Source: Deltaproteobacteria bacterium (GTDB taxonomy: Bacteria; SAR324; XYD2-FULL-50-16). Taken from it: a DNA stretch of 64,000 nucleotides. Below the pieces are notes generated by a model. It did not search any database, was not told the DNA's origin, and worked only from the letters and a program-made list of their open reading frames with translations. The translations under genes were made by a program, and so were the position numbers. Where the stretch lies: the NCBI GenBank assembly GCA_018657625.1, contig JABHWU010000142.1, forward strand, positions 62,001 through 126,000. The letters are read 5' to 3'. Of this stretch, positions 18,437 through 27,780 are shown piece by piece. Position 1 is the first letter of the stretch. Each line of letters begins with the position of its first letter.

Positions 18437-18487
18437 AACAGGTGCTTAAATAGCTTTAACACCTGTTAAAATACTTTAACACATGTT
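18437..18487. promoter_or_regulatory. Putative EBP upstream activating sequence
   Basis: Two direct copies, CTTTAACACCTGTT (18454-18467) and CTTTAACACATGTT (18474-18487), lie exactly 20 bp (two helical turns) apart. An inverted half-site AACAGGTG at 18437-18444 pairs with the first to make AACAGGTG-N15-CACCTGTT. The array is about 100-150 bp upstream of the -24 element, the usual place for EBP binding sites. Confidence 0.6.
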
Positions 18488-18579
18488 TTTATTAAGGAGC
18501 GGATTTAAAATAATAATATTTGAGATTTCAGGTGAAACTGAGATAAAAATACTTCTGTTTTTTTGCCAGAGATTGAAAA

Positions 18580-19126
18580 TTATCCTGAAAAAATTTGTCT
18601 TAAACCGGAAAGTTTCGATTTAACAAACCAATCAGCTCCTTCTCCGATATGGCATTCTACGCATTTAACCCGAGCATGCGTCGAGTTATGGTATGTCACC
18701 CATTCAGGATTCATGACGCTGTGACACAATTGCCCACAAAACTCAATCGATTCGGTGACGTGGTATACTTTATAAGAGCCAACACCAGTGATAATGGTTA
18801 CCGCTGCGACTAAAACAATGGCAGAAGAGACGACTAACAGGGAGATAGAGTAGAAGTGATTGTTCTGAAAAACTGAGTTCTTTTCCCGATTTTCGGCGTT
18901 GTTTTTCTAACCAATATCCAAATCCGATTAAAATTAGCCCTAAGATAATCAGCATGAAAAATAACATGACAAAAATACCCTGATAGGCTCCGAACTCCGT
19001 TGAAAAAACACTGATTAAAAACAGAAAAATTTCTCCCAGGACACCAAATAATGTCAGGAAAAAGCCGATTATACTCAGTAAATTGAAGATTGTCCGGGGA
19101 GCAATTTTCTTTGTATTATCTGGCAT
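18580..19126 (-). pseudogene. NapC/NirT-family cytochrome c, frameshifted and short
   Basis: Frame one (from ATG 19126) gives two hydrophobic helices and [12 protein letters not shown], a typical NapC/NirT-type N-terminus. It then becomes nonsense. Shifting by one base near the T5 tract on the minus strand (18872-18868) restores a third helix and the haem region: [22 protein letters not shown], then [22 protein letters not shown], ending at TAA 18582-18580. Only two CxxCH motifs are present; family members usually carry four. It is therefore either a decaying gene or a short variant with a sequence error. An intact protein would pass electrons from menaquinol to the periplasmic cytochromes encoded beside it. 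Confidence 0.75.
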
Positions 19127-19280
19127 TTGAAACTCATCAGATGAAGTTAGATTGAAATATGGATATTTAATCCCTATTTATTAACAAGCTACTGAGATGA
19201 ATCTGTTTTAAGCAATAATGCTGGTGAATACTATACAAAGTATTTACAAATCAGAAACTCCTTACCCAACTGATATGGAT

Positions 19281-22181
19281 TCAGCCCCTATAGGCAAATA
19301 ATACTGAATAAAGAATAGCTGCTACAATCACAATTCCAGTGGTCAGAAAAATAAATCCAAATAATTTGGAATAAAACAAATGTCCCTTGGACGGTGGATT
19401 TTCAAGTTTGTTTTCAAGTTCACCACTGGCTAATACTTGTTCATATTCTCTGGATCGTTCTTCTTTGAACACAGATAGTGGGATTTTTTGAGTAAAGATA
19501 ACAGTATCCATAGGGAATTTACCAGGTCGTAAATGGGTATTGAAAAAGTGAATGGTAAAAATAAATCCCGTAGCTAATAAAGCTTCATCACTATGAATAA
19601 TAGCTGCTACATTGATCGCCCAACCAGGTAATACAATAGTTGCTGCTTCAGGAAACCAGAGAACCAGACCTGTTAAGCCGATTACCGTTACTCCCCAAAA
19701 GACTGCCATATAATCAAATTTTTCCCAATAGGTCCAGCGTCCAAGTTTAGGAGCTTCACCCTTTCCAAAAAAATATTTTAAATTTTGGACCAACTCTTTT
19801 AAATCACGAGGTAAAGGAATCATTGAATACTCTTCAGTTAGTAACCCTTTAAGTGTAATTTCCCGTTTGCTAAACAGTGTAAATAAGCGAAATAGGTGGA
19901 AACTGAAGTAAAAAAACGTGATAACAGCAGCGAAACGATGTAAATAACCGGTTATAATTGGCCCACCCAAAATTTGGGACACAGCCATAAAAAATTCATT
20001 TTCAGTGAATTTTAGTGTCATACCGGTGAGAGCCAGGGTCAGAAAACTGACAATGATCATTAAGTGTAAAACAGTGTGGGTGACATCAAATCGCCGATAG
20101 TGTTTTTCCTGTGCATGTAATTGCTTATTGCCGTTACTTCCATTTTTTGCATGGTCGATGATAAGCCTAATAAACCAGAGTAGAGTGTGAAGCCCAAATA
20201 GAGCAAATGTCCCAATCAATAACCCTGTCATTGACCAGAAGGCATAAAATAGTAAAGGATAATTCTCCCTGTCATTATGCGATGCATGAGGTAAATAATC
20301 TGTAAAGGCTTCATTGACACCAACATGACATTTTGAACAGGTTTGGATTTTATTATCTTTGTGAAGCGTTGAACTTGGTTGATCTGCCTTGTGAATATCA
20401 TGAGAACCATGACAATCGGCACAATTCGCAACGGCTCCTTCACCTAATTTGGAGGCCTTTCCATGATAGGTTTCAAAATAGGACGGCAACAGTTTTTCGT
20501 GACATTTACCGCACTGATCGACAGTATTTAAGCGAAATTGGCTGGTATCATGGCGTTGAATCGTGTGTGAGGTATGACAATCATTACAAGCAGGTAACAG
20601 TTGGTCCGTTTTGGTAACCAAAGGACTATGCACGCTATTTTTAAAAACTTCGAAAATTCCGAGATGGCAATTGGCACAAGTAGCCGGAAGATTTTCATGA
20701 AATATTGAAGATTCAATATCATTGCCAGGCAATATTTTATGGGGCATGTGGCAACTGACACAGGTAGCTGAAACCAATAATCCACTGTCAAGCAAAGCTC
20801 TTCCGTGGGTACTATTGGTGTAATTGATCATAATTTCAGTTTCTTTTGTGTTTCCCCGAATGGCTGATTTTCCACCGTCTTTATGACACTCCCCACATAG
20901 ATCAGGTACATTTTTGGGAAAAGTGGACGATTGCACATTTTTCTTTGATAGCGTGTTATGTTTTCCGTGACAATCGACACAGCTAGGGACGTCTCCATCT
21001 TTTTCCGCCATCAATTTTCCATGAGTGCTGGCATCATAAGCAGTTACTTCACCTTCATGACAAGCTGCGCATTTAACAGGTTCCAGATCTTTACAGGCCA
21101 AATCTTTATTGGTCCCGTCTGCGGCTAGATATTGATTGAAAGCATCAATCTCTTTACAAGCTTTATCCGACTCCGAATGAATATCATAATGGCATTTGAC
21201 ACAGGGCACTTCTGCATGGACCGAATCCTCATGTTCCGTTCTACTCATGTAAAGCGATTTGGACAATTTTTCTTCGATGGGCTTTAATTTCGGATTGGTA
21301 TGGCATTCCAAGCACATACGATCGGTTATGGTCTTGTCGTAAATTGCTTGACGCAAGGTGTGCGGTGAATGACATTCCACGCAAGGAGGAAGTTGTCCCG
21401 GTATTTTCTCCCATAATCGCCCTTTGACGATTTTTTGATGGGTTTCTTCAATTAAACTATGGCATTGCGTACAAGTGGTTGCCACGTTGGCTTCATTGAT
21501 CTTTGATTCAGCATCTTCATGCCTGAAAATATCGTGTTCTCCATGGCAGGTGGTACAGGTAGGAGCAACGGTTAATCCTTGTTTGAAAAGCGCTTTACCA
21601 TGAATAGACATGGAGTAATTTTCAACGACTGCAACTTGGCTGATTTCATGGGTTTCTGTCATTGCCGTCCCTTCTTTATGGCAACGGCCGCAAGTTTCGG
21701 GGATGTTCAGCACATAAACCGATGAGTTTTTATCGGAAGCCGGGTAAATATAATGATGGCCGTGGCATGAGGTACAATCAGGAGCAAAACGGTCCTTACG
21801 TTTAAACATGGCCTCACCATGAACTGTCTTTTGATACTCTTTATATTCCTCCTTATGACACGATTTACATTCAACTTTCTTAATAACTATTTCATCCTCA
21901 TCATGGGTTTCTGTAGCATTCGTGTGGCATTCTGTACATTGGAGTTTCCCATGAGCTGCCTTTTCAAAGGAAACAATATCAATTTCGGCAGGATCAGCTT
22001 CAGGATCATGTCGGTAATCCCAGCCAATGGTATCAGGTTCAAAAATATGGGTTGGAACTTCGTCACCTTCATGGCAATCTAAACACACTTCATTTTCTTC
22101 AGCCCATAATCGAGAACCAAAAGTAACAGATAGTATAACTAAAAAAAAGGCCAATAACACATTCGTTAATATCTTTTTCAT
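19281..22181 (-). CDS. 19-haem cytochrome c fused to membrane cytochrome b
   Basis: This 966-residue protein has a signal peptide (1-27), then 19 CxxCH motifs between about residues 33 and 630. Many are in C-x-x-C-H-G-x-H or C-H-x-x-H contexts that give bis-His haems. The last third has about six transmembrane helices with His residues (H-T-V-L-H-L-M, Y-L-H-R-F, F-H-L-F-R-L-F, F-I-F-T-I-H-F-F-N-T-H-L) typical of the cytochrome b561/formate-dehydrogenase-gamma fold. It probably oxidises or reduces quinone in the membrane and conducts electrons along a periplasmic haem wire. The start ATG follows GAGGTGA. It lies between the tetrahaem cytochrome and the NapC remnant, all on the minus strand. 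Confidence 0.9.
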   Translation of the reverse strand: MKKILTNVLLAFFLVILSVTFGSRLWAEENEVCLDCHEGDEVPTHIFEPDTIGWDYRHDPEADPAEIDIVSFEKAAHGKLQCTECHTNATETHDEDEIVIKKVECKSCHKEEYKEYQKTVHGEAMFKRKDRFAPDCTSCHGHHYIYPASDKNSSVYVLNIPETCGRCHKEGTAMTETHEISQVAVVENYSMSIHGKALFKQGLTVAPTCTTCHGEHDIFRHEDAESKINEANVATTCTQCHSLIEETHQKIVKGRLWEKIPGQLPPCVECHSPHTLRQAIYDKTITDRMCLECHTNPKLKPIEEKLSKSLYMSRTEHEDSVHAEVPCVKCHYDIHSESDKACKEIDAFNQYLAADGTNKDLACKDLEPVKCAACHEGEVTAYDASTHGKLMAEKDGDVPSCVDCHGKHNTLSKKNVQSSTFPKNVPDLCGECHKDGGKSAIRGNTKETEIMINYTNSTHGRALLDSGLLVSATCVSCHMPHKILPGNDIESSIFHENLPATCANCHLGIFEVFKNSVHSPLVTKTDQLLPACNDCHTSHTIQRHDTSQFRLNTVDQCGKCHEKLLPSYFETYHGKASKLGEGAVANCADCHGSHDIHKADQPSSTLHKDNKIQTCSKCHVGVNEAFTDYLPHASHNDRENYPLLFYAFWSMTGLLIGTFALFGLHTLLWFIRLIIDHAKNGSNGNKQLHAQEKHYRRFDVTHTVLHLMIIVSFLTLALTGMTLKFTENEFFMAVSQILGGPIITGYLHRFAAVITFFYFSFHLFRLFTLFSKREITLKGLLTEEYSMIPLPRDLKELVQNLKYFFGKGEAPKLGRWTYWEKFDYMAVFWGVTVIGLTGLVLWFPEAATIVLPGWAINVAAIIHSDEALLATGFIFTIHFFNTHLRPGKFPMDTVIFTQKIPLSVFKEERSREYEQVLASGELENKLENPPSKGHLFYSKLFGFIFLTTGIVIVAAILYSVLFAYRG

Positions 22182-22316
22182 TTTATAGTCACCTCATAAT
22201 CACGAGGATGTTCTTTCCAATACTGGCTTTGTTGGGATAGTTCCTATCAGCCAGTAAGGATTCATGGGATATATTGTCAGACTAAAAATCGTTAAATAGT
22301 GTCTGAACGAAAAATA

Positions 22317-22360
22317 GTTAATCCAGGAACATGTACTTGTTATGTGTCCCCTGAATTAAC
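22317..22360. repeat. Imperfect palindrome (GTTAATCCAGG ... CCTGAATTAAC)
   Basis: The 44-bp element has arms GTTAAT(C/T)CAGG and a central ACATGTAC-like core. Its layout (outer arms, then GGGACA or ACATGTAC-like inner arms) resembles the palindrome at 35816-35896. It lies in the 253-bp leader between the tetrahaem cytochrome and the 19-haem cytochrome genes, so it might also act in RNA. Confidence 0.5.
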
Positions 22361-22434
22361 GGTTCCAGGATAATAAAAACTATTTTGATAGATTTTCGTT
22401 TAAGCACTAAATAGAAATGCCAGTAATAAAAATA

Positions 22435-23040
22435 TTACTTTTTTGGAATCGGATGCTTTATTTCTTCAAACCGTTTGGCAAAATCAAAATCTTTATAGGT
22501 TGGGTTTTTATATACCACTCCACCTAATTTTATTTCCGGTGTGTGACACGCTTTGCAGACTTTCTCATTAGGTACCCAAAGACCCATTTTCTTGGCAGTG
22601 GCTGATTTTGCAGCTCCACCTTCTTTATATTTGATTTTTTTCATTATTTTTTTCTTTACATATTTTTGACCAGGACCATGACAGTCTTCACACTGAACGC
22701 CATCCTCAATTTTATATTTTTTACCAAAAAATGATGCAGGATGTGCTTTCCCCTTTTCATCGTACTGAGATTTAACATGGCAGACCAAACAAGCTTTTTC
22801 TTTTTGAGGGTCTGTACTGAAGCCAAGTTTTTGAGCAAATTTCTTAGCTTTTGGGCTGCTCAATGCCTCAAATGCTTGTGCATGTTTGCCTTTTGACCAT
22901 ATGCCATATTGAGCACCTACTTTATCTTTCCGGTGACACGATTTACATTTTAAAGCCCCAACATATGTATTAGCAGCTACCGCAACAGAAACACCATATA
23001 AACAAATAAATACCAACATCAAAACAGTCTTCTTTTTCAT
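22435..23040 (-). CDS. Periplasmic tetrahaem cytochrome c (c-554-like)
   Basis: The 201-residue product has a signal peptide (to about residue 22) and four CxxCH motifs: C-K-S-C-H, C-L-V-C-H, C-E-D-C-H-G-P-G and C-K-A-C-H. The spacing and the Y-V-G-A-x-x-C-K-S-C-H start, with S-K-G-K-H-A-Q-A-F and D-G-V-Q-C-E-D-C-H-G-P-G, are those of the cytochrome c-554 family. It is Lys-rich. It probably shuttles electrons between the 19-haem cytochrome and the molybdoenzyme. It lies 103 bp after the TorD-type chaperone gene, probably in one transcript with it. Confidence 0.88.
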   Translation of the reverse strand: MKKKTVLMLVFICLYGVSVAVAANTYVGALKCKSCHRKDKVGAQYGIWSKGKHAQAFEALSSPKAKKFAQKLGFSTDPQKEKACLVCHVKSQYDEKGKAHPASFFGKKYKIEDGVQCEDCHGPGQKYVKKKIMKKIKYKEGGAAKSATAKKMGLWVPNEKVCKACHTPEIKLGGVVYKNPTYKDFDFAKRFEEIKHPIPKK

Positions 23041-23143
23041 TTTTTTTCTCTTTTTTTATTTGGTAAATTGATGATAAAATACTTAAACCAGCCTAATCAT
23101 TTTATTTTAAATATCTTTTTCTAAAAATGAGATTTTTTTATTT

Positions 23144-23761
23144 TTAAATTTTTCCTACCATTTCTTTTGAAAATAGTCTCAGAATGGATGCCAGGTATTT
23201 ATAAAAATCAGTTTTAGCATTGTCTTCAATTTTTTTACATAGTTCCGGAACCCAGGGATAAAGGATCGTTTGAAAAAAAGTTTCTTGTAGTCGTATTATT
23301 TTTTTTTGTTCTTTATTGTCTCGTTTTTGAATTGCCTCAATTTCCAATCTGAATAAATAGGACATGAATTCAAGTTCAATAGCAATATGATCCGGTGGTT
23401 CTTTTTGATTCACTTGAAGGCCAGCATCTTGATAAAACTGTTTCACTTTGAAGGTTGATTCTCCCATAACTTGTTGTTCCTGATCCAAATAAATCGAACC
23501 ATAGGGAGAGGCACCCATTTCAAACGGGCCAATAAATAGTGCTGCGTGATCTATTTTTAAGGCCTCTTCATCTGTCTCCAAAAGGGCATTTTGCATTTTT
23601 TGAGAGGTTTCAGATGCCGTTAAATCAAATGGTTTAAGCAGGTCTGAGAGATTAAGATAAAGATTCTCCTCCAAAAACATCTGTTTATCAGGTTCATAAA
23701 AACTGGCCGATAATAAACGAAAACAACCTTCAATCAGTTGTGAATTTTCTTCCAATCGCAT
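23144..23761 (-). CDS. TorD/DmsD-family molybdoenzyme chaperone
   Basis: This 205-residue all-helical cytoplasmic protein belongs to the TorD/NarJ chaperone superfamily. The core motif is D-H-A-A-L-F-I-G-P-F, then A-S-P-Y-G-S-I-Y-L-D, with P-P-D-H-I-A-I-E-L-E-F-M later. Such chaperones bind the Tat signal of the catalytic subunit and hold it until the molybdopterin cofactor is inserted. The start ATG follows GGAG. It is third in the operon after the catalytic and ferredoxin subunit genes, as expected for its role. Confidence 0.9.
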   Translation of the reverse strand: MRLEENSQLIEGCFRLLSASFYEPDKQMFLEENLYLNLSDLLKPFDLTASETSQKMQNALLETDEEALKIDHAALFIGPFEMGASPYGSIYLDQEQQVMGESTFKVKQFYQDAGLQVNQKEPPDHIAIELEFMSYLFRLEIEAIQKRDNKEQKKIIRLQETFFQTILYPWVPELCKKIEDNAKTDFYKYLASILRLFSKEMVGKI

Positions 23762-23828
23762 TTAATAATTCTCCAATTCAAATCACAATCCGGGACTGAA
23801 AAAATCCAGCCCCGGGTTTAAAAATCAA

Positions 23829-24596
23829 TTAATCTTTAATACTATATGATCGAACATAATGGACATTTGGTTTGGTTCCTGCCTCGGGTTTTAATACAAA
23901 ACTTTTGTATTTTTTCAGAGTTTGAGAAGCCAGACTACTTTTATTGTCAGTATCTCCAAAAACCCTGGCCCCGGAAGGACATGCTTCCACGCAAGCCGGT
24001 AATACACCTAATTTCAGGCGGTGATCACAAAATGTACATTTTTCAACAATCGTATCTCTTCGAACATCTTCATAATCAGGATGACTATACTTCGTCCGAT
24101 GAGGAGGCGTTGCTCTCACAGCCCGCGCAGTATCAATCCCAGATGAGGTACAACCAGGGATCACTACTTCACTATCCTTAAAAAAGGATTGAACCGGAAT
24201 TTCATCACTGTTATAGCTGATGACACTATACTCGCCGTAAGCAGGATCTTTTTTGACCTCCTCCATGCTATAAGGGCAATTGTCCTGGCATTGGCGACAC
24301 CCGATGCATCTTTCATTATTAATCATCGTCAATCCGTCAGCTGTTTTAAAAATAGCCGCAGGTTCTGCAGGGCAATCTTTAACACAAGCAGGATCCGAAC
24401 AATGATTGCAAAGCACAGGTAAGGTCCGGTAACCAGTATCCGGAAATTTCCCTGTTGTTTCATGAACAAAGTCTGCCCAATTATGGGTTTGGCCATTGTT
24501 CCTTAACTCAGTGTTGTTTTCTGTTTTGCAAGCGATAGCGCATGTTCCACAGCCAACACATTTTTGTAAATCAATAATCATGGAATATTGAGTCAT
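23829..24596 (-). CDS. Four-cluster ferredoxin subunit of molybdopterin oxidoreductase (DmsB/PsrB/TtrB type)
   Basis: This 255-residue protein has four cysteine groups: C-V-G-C-G-T-C-A-I-A-C, C-N-H-C-S-D-P-A-C-V-K-D-C-P, C-I-G-C-R-Q-C-Q-D-N-C-P and C-T-F-C-D followed by C-V-E-A-C-P. These bind four [4Fe-4S] clusters that carry electrons to the catalytic subunit. No Tat signal is present, so it is probably exported piggyback with the catalytic subunit. A 35-residue insertion between clusters 2 and 4, holding V-V-I-P-G-C-T-S-S-G, is longer than in E. coli DmsB. The start follows AGGAG. Confidence 0.9.
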   Translation of the reverse strand: MTQYSMIIDLQKCVGCGTCAIACKTENNTELRNNGQTHNWADFVHETTGKFPDTGYRTLPVLCNHCSDPACVKDCPAEPAAIFKTADGLTMINNERCIGCRQCQDNCPYSMEEVKKDPAYGEYSVISYNSDEIPVQSFFKDSEVVIPGCTSSGIDTARAVRATPPHRTKYSHPDYEDVRRDTIVEKCTFCDHRLKLGVLPACVEACPSGARVFGDTDNKSSLASQTLKKYKSFVLKPEAGTKPNVHYVRSYSIKD

Positions 24597-24619
24597 GGTT
24601 TTTTTCTCCTGTCAGCTGT

Positions 24620-27166
24620 TTATATTTTTTCAATTTTAACCAGAGCATGCCCACCATTACGTGCACTGGAACCGGATAATCGTTCCAATTCAAATGGGAT
24701 GATCGTGTTATTATTACCACCACGCGGCAACGCTTTTGAATAATCCTTGGCAGCCGTTTTCCCGTATGCCCAGTGACCTTGTCCGAATGCTTTGGCTACT
24801 GTTCCGGGACGCATCCCTTCCCAAAGTCGTGCTGTACATTCAACACTACCACCAATCGAGCTAACCCGGATATTGTCACCATCCTTCAAACCCAGCTTTT
24901 TGCCGTCAATAGGATTCAACTTCAGCGCATCATGCCAACCGACATCCCCTGGATCCACATGCTTAAATTCATAAAACCAGGGACTGTTGGCACTACGACC
25001 TTCACGATTCAAGCGGGATTTGTAGTCAATGAATGAATATGGATATTTTTTCCTGTCTCCATTGAGAAGTGGTGGTTCATAGTGAGGAACAAACGCCATT
25101 TCTCCCCGGGCTGTATAATTCGTCTCTTGCATGACACGATCAACATCCACATGATGTTTTTTTGCATGACCCTCAAGCGCTTTTTTCAAAGTCTCGCTGT
25201 AAAACTCAAATTTATGGGTTTTGGTTTTAAATTTTCCACCCCATTGCTTTTTATATTGATAGGGTTTGGAATTCCACATACCTTTGTCCAGCATATCTTT
25301 CCAGCCATGAATTTTATCACCGCCCACATCTTTTTTGCCATCCCAAAGTGGAGCCGTATAATACTTCAACGCAAATTCGGTGAACTCTTTTGAGTTTTTG
25401 GCCTTTCTACCAGTCTCCGGATCGACATACATAGTTGTTAAAGCATCATAAAGATTAGGAAAATCCCGCTCTTTCAGCTTTTCAGCGATTAAAAATGGGA
25501 ATTCAGTCTCGTCTGTTATCACATCCCAGATCGGATCAACCACAGGCTGAAGCAAAGTGCAGGTGGCATAACGATTTCCTTTGGTCTTAGTAAAGGCCAG
25601 TTTCTCAAACATGCTGGTTGTACATGGCAACACAATATCTGCATATTGTGAGAATTCCGAAGCATGAGTCGAGAGGTGCACTATGAATGGAACCTTTTCC
25701 AGTGCTTTTTCCCAAAGTGTTGTACCATTATTAGCATAAACCGGGTTGTTCATATAACCCACCATCATCTTAAGCTCATAAGGATCTTTCTCCAATATTC
25801 CATTGGCAACGTTGTTGGTGGAAACACCTCCACCTGATTTACCTTTGGATATAGCTGGCAAATTCAGATAACCCCTTTGATCGATCTTCTGCATTTTGGA
25901 GTGCTTTTTTGCCAAATCGTCCTGGAATTTCGCCATCAATTTCTTGTTAAGCTTATTCACTGGAATTTTAGCTGTTTGAAGAGATCCACCTTTGTTATCA
26001 ACGCCACCAATCAATCCGGCCAAGGCATGAACTGCCATGGAGGAATAGCCCCCTCTTGGATGCATTGCAGCGCCGGGGCCCATCCAGACACAAACGTTCG
26101 GTGCCGCTTTGGCCATACCTTTTGCAACCCGAATGATTTGATCTGCAGGTACACCTGAAATATCAGCTGCTTTTTCAGGAGTCATATCTTTAACTGCCAA
26201 ATTCCACCATTTCACCAGACCGTGGGATTCTATTTCGTTAAACAAGGATTCGTCTACTGAAATACCGCTCTTAAAACGGTTTTTACCATCTTTGAAATCA
26301 CCTACAAACCCTTTGTACCAGCCACCTTCTGTCAATAAAACATGTGCCACAGCCAAAGCCAAAGCCCCATCTGTTCCCGGTTTAACCGGTAACCATTCAT
26401 GACCTTTAGCGGCAGTATTGTTCAACTTTGGATCTACTACAGCTACTGTGGCTTTATCCAGCACTTCTCCCAATCGTTTGATAGATGCCGGAATTAATCG
26501 ATTGCTACTGACCGGATCACAACCCCAGACCAGTAGGTATTTTGTATTATCGAGATCATAATCTCGGTATGCCCATTTCCCTTCGGTGTAATATACTCCG
26601 AATTTTTCGGCTTCTGCACACATTGAACTATGTGAAATACTATTTGGAGAACCGAATACCTTGGTCGTCACATCATAAATGACATCTCTCATGTAGGCAT
26701 AACGACCCCGAAGTAAAGCATACTTTTCCGGCTCACCGGCATTTCGTAATTCCATCATTTTATCAGCGATGGTATTAAGTGCTTCATCCCAGGAAATAGG
26801 AACGAATTTAGGATCTACGCCACGACCTTTTTTTGAATTCGTTCGCTTCATCGGCACTTTCACTCGATCCGGATCATATAGTTGTTGCAGGGACAGGTGT
26901 CCACGTGGACAAACGATGCCATCATTTTGTTTGGAATATTGATTCCCCCGAACTTTAACAGCTCTACCATCCTGGACCAGTACTTCAACCGGACACCAGG
27001 TTGTACACCCCTGGCAGGTAGATGGTTTCCAGGTACCACCAAGTGCACCGACACGGTTCTTTTTACCGGTCTCAGCAGCGAAGGCGCTCATACCCGGAAC
27101 TGCCACTGCAGCACCAGCTCCAGCAGCAAAAGTTGCTTTTAAAAAATCTCTACGCTTAAACTTCAT
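24620..27166 (-). CDS. Tat-exported molybdopterin oxidoreductase, catalytic subunit
   Basis: From the ATG at 27166 (GGAGG 5 nt upstream; the frame is open to 27238) the product is 848 residues. It starts with a Tat signal K-R-R-D-F-L-K-A and Ala-rich stretch. A [4Fe-4S] site C-Q-G-C-T-T-W-C-P ... C-P-R-G-H follows at about residues 50-90. The molybdenum ligand is probably Cys in S-H-S-S-M-C-A-E-A-E-K-F-G. Cofactor-binding regions include W-G-C-D-P-V-S-S-N-R and V-D-P-K. A Cys ligand puts it with the polysulfide/thiosulfate, tetrathionate, arsenate and selenate reductase group rather than the Ser-type DMSO reductases. The substrate is not determined. No NrfD/PsrC anchor gene is nearby, so quinone contact probably runs through the cytochromes. 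It is first in the operon. Confidence 0.88.
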   Translation of the reverse strand: MKFKRRDFLKATFAAGAGAAVAVPGMSAFAAETGKKNRVGALGGTWKPSTCQGCTTWCPVEVLVQDGRAVKVRGNQYSKQNDGIVCPRGHLSLQQLYDPDRVKVPMKRTNSKKGRGVDPKFVPISWDEALNTIADKMMELRNAGEPEKYALLRGRYAYMRDVIYDVTTKVFGSPNSISHSSMCAEAEKFGVYYTEGKWAYRDYDLDNTKYLLVWGCDPVSSNRLIPASIKRLGEVLDKATVAVVDPKLNNTAAKGHEWLPVKPGTDGALALAVAHVLLTEGGWYKGFVGDFKDGKNRFKSGISVDESLFNEIESHGLVKWWNLAVKDMTPEKAADISGVPADQIIRVAKGMAKAAPNVCVWMGPGAAMHPRGGYSSMAVHALAGLIGGVDNKGGSLQTAKIPVNKLNKKLMAKFQDDLAKKHSKMQKIDQRGYLNLPAISKGKSGGGVSTNNVANGILEKDPYELKMMVGYMNNPVYANNGTTLWEKALEKVPFIVHLSTHASEFSQYADIVLPCTTSMFEKLAFTKTKGNRYATCTLLQPVVDPIWDVITDETEFPFLIAEKLKERDFPNLYDALTTMYVDPETGRKAKNSKEFTEFALKYYTAPLWDGKKDVGGDKIHGWKDMLDKGMWNSKPYQYKKQWGGKFKTKTHKFEFYSETLKKALEGHAKKHHVDVDRVMQETNYTARGEMAFVPHYEPPLLNGDRKKYPYSFIDYKSRLNREGRSANSPWFYEFKHVDPGDVGWHDALKLNPIDGKKLGLKDGDNIRVSSIGGSVECTARLWEGMRPGTVAKAFGQGHWAYGKTAAKDYSKALPRGGNNNTIIPFELERLSGSSARNGGHALVKIEKI

Positions 27167-27423
27167 TATTCCCTCCTTTTTTGGAGTTTTTGTTAAATGA
27201 TCATTAACACCAGGGAACTTCATACTTAATGAAAACAATAAACTTCTACCCTTTAAACCCTACTTCAAGTAAGTAAAATGGATTTTTCAAGTTGAAGTTT
27301 TCATTCGCTTTCATCGAAAACTTTCCTCAGCGATCCAAGATTAAACTTGTTTTTTTTATCTTACCTCTTCCTTCAAAACCTTCATCAGTTCATTAAATCA
27401 TTCTTTAGACTGAACTCTTTTCT

Positions 27424-27780
27424 TTATTTAATATGTTTACTAAATAATAATTTGATCTCATCCTTATCGAATGGTTTATGAATACATGCATACACATACT
27501 GGCTAATTGACTCTTTCAAATCCGGATGAAGGCGATCTTTGGAAGTAAAAATCAGATTAATCTTTGTATGCTTCTTTGAAATTTGACGAATCAATCGATT
27601 ATCTAATTCTAGTGCATCAATATCAATAATAGCTGTCTGATAAATTTCATCATTTAAAGCTTCCACTAATTCACTAAATGAATTCATTGGTTTCGATAAA
27701 TACCCTAATTCATCAAGAATCTGACTCAAACCAAGATTTTCTTTTTCGTTCGGATTTAAAACAATGATTGGATGTTTCAT
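27424..27780 (-). CDS. Single-domain response-regulator receiver
   Basis: This 118-residue protein has a CheY-like fold with the phospho-acceptor Asp in A-I-I-D-I-D-A-L-E-L, the conserved switch Ser/Thr in L-I-F-T-S-K and Lys in C-I-H-K-P-F-D. The usual acidic pair after strand 1 is replaced by N-P-N-E, so metal binding may be altered. There is no output domain. It lies between the membrane EBP gene and the molybdoenzyme operon, on the same strand. It may modulate one of the regulators here; the partner is unknown. Confidence 0.75.
   Translation of the reverse strand: MKHPIIVLNPNEKENLGLSQILDELGYLSKPMNSFSELVEALNDEIYQTAIIDIDALELDNRLIRQISKKHTKINLIFTSKDRLHPDLKESISQYVYACIHKPFDKDEIKLLFSKHIK

Noticed and set aside
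18860-18910. Programmed ribosomal frameshift in the NapC-like gene
   Set aside because: A T5 run is present but there is no clear slippery heptamer with a downstream hairpin, and the product is short even after correction. Decay or sequence error is simpler.
23846-25393. Several 77-111-codon plus-strand ORFs opposite the molybdoenzyme operon
   Set aside because: They are antisense shadows of well-supported genes whose motifs fix the coding strand.
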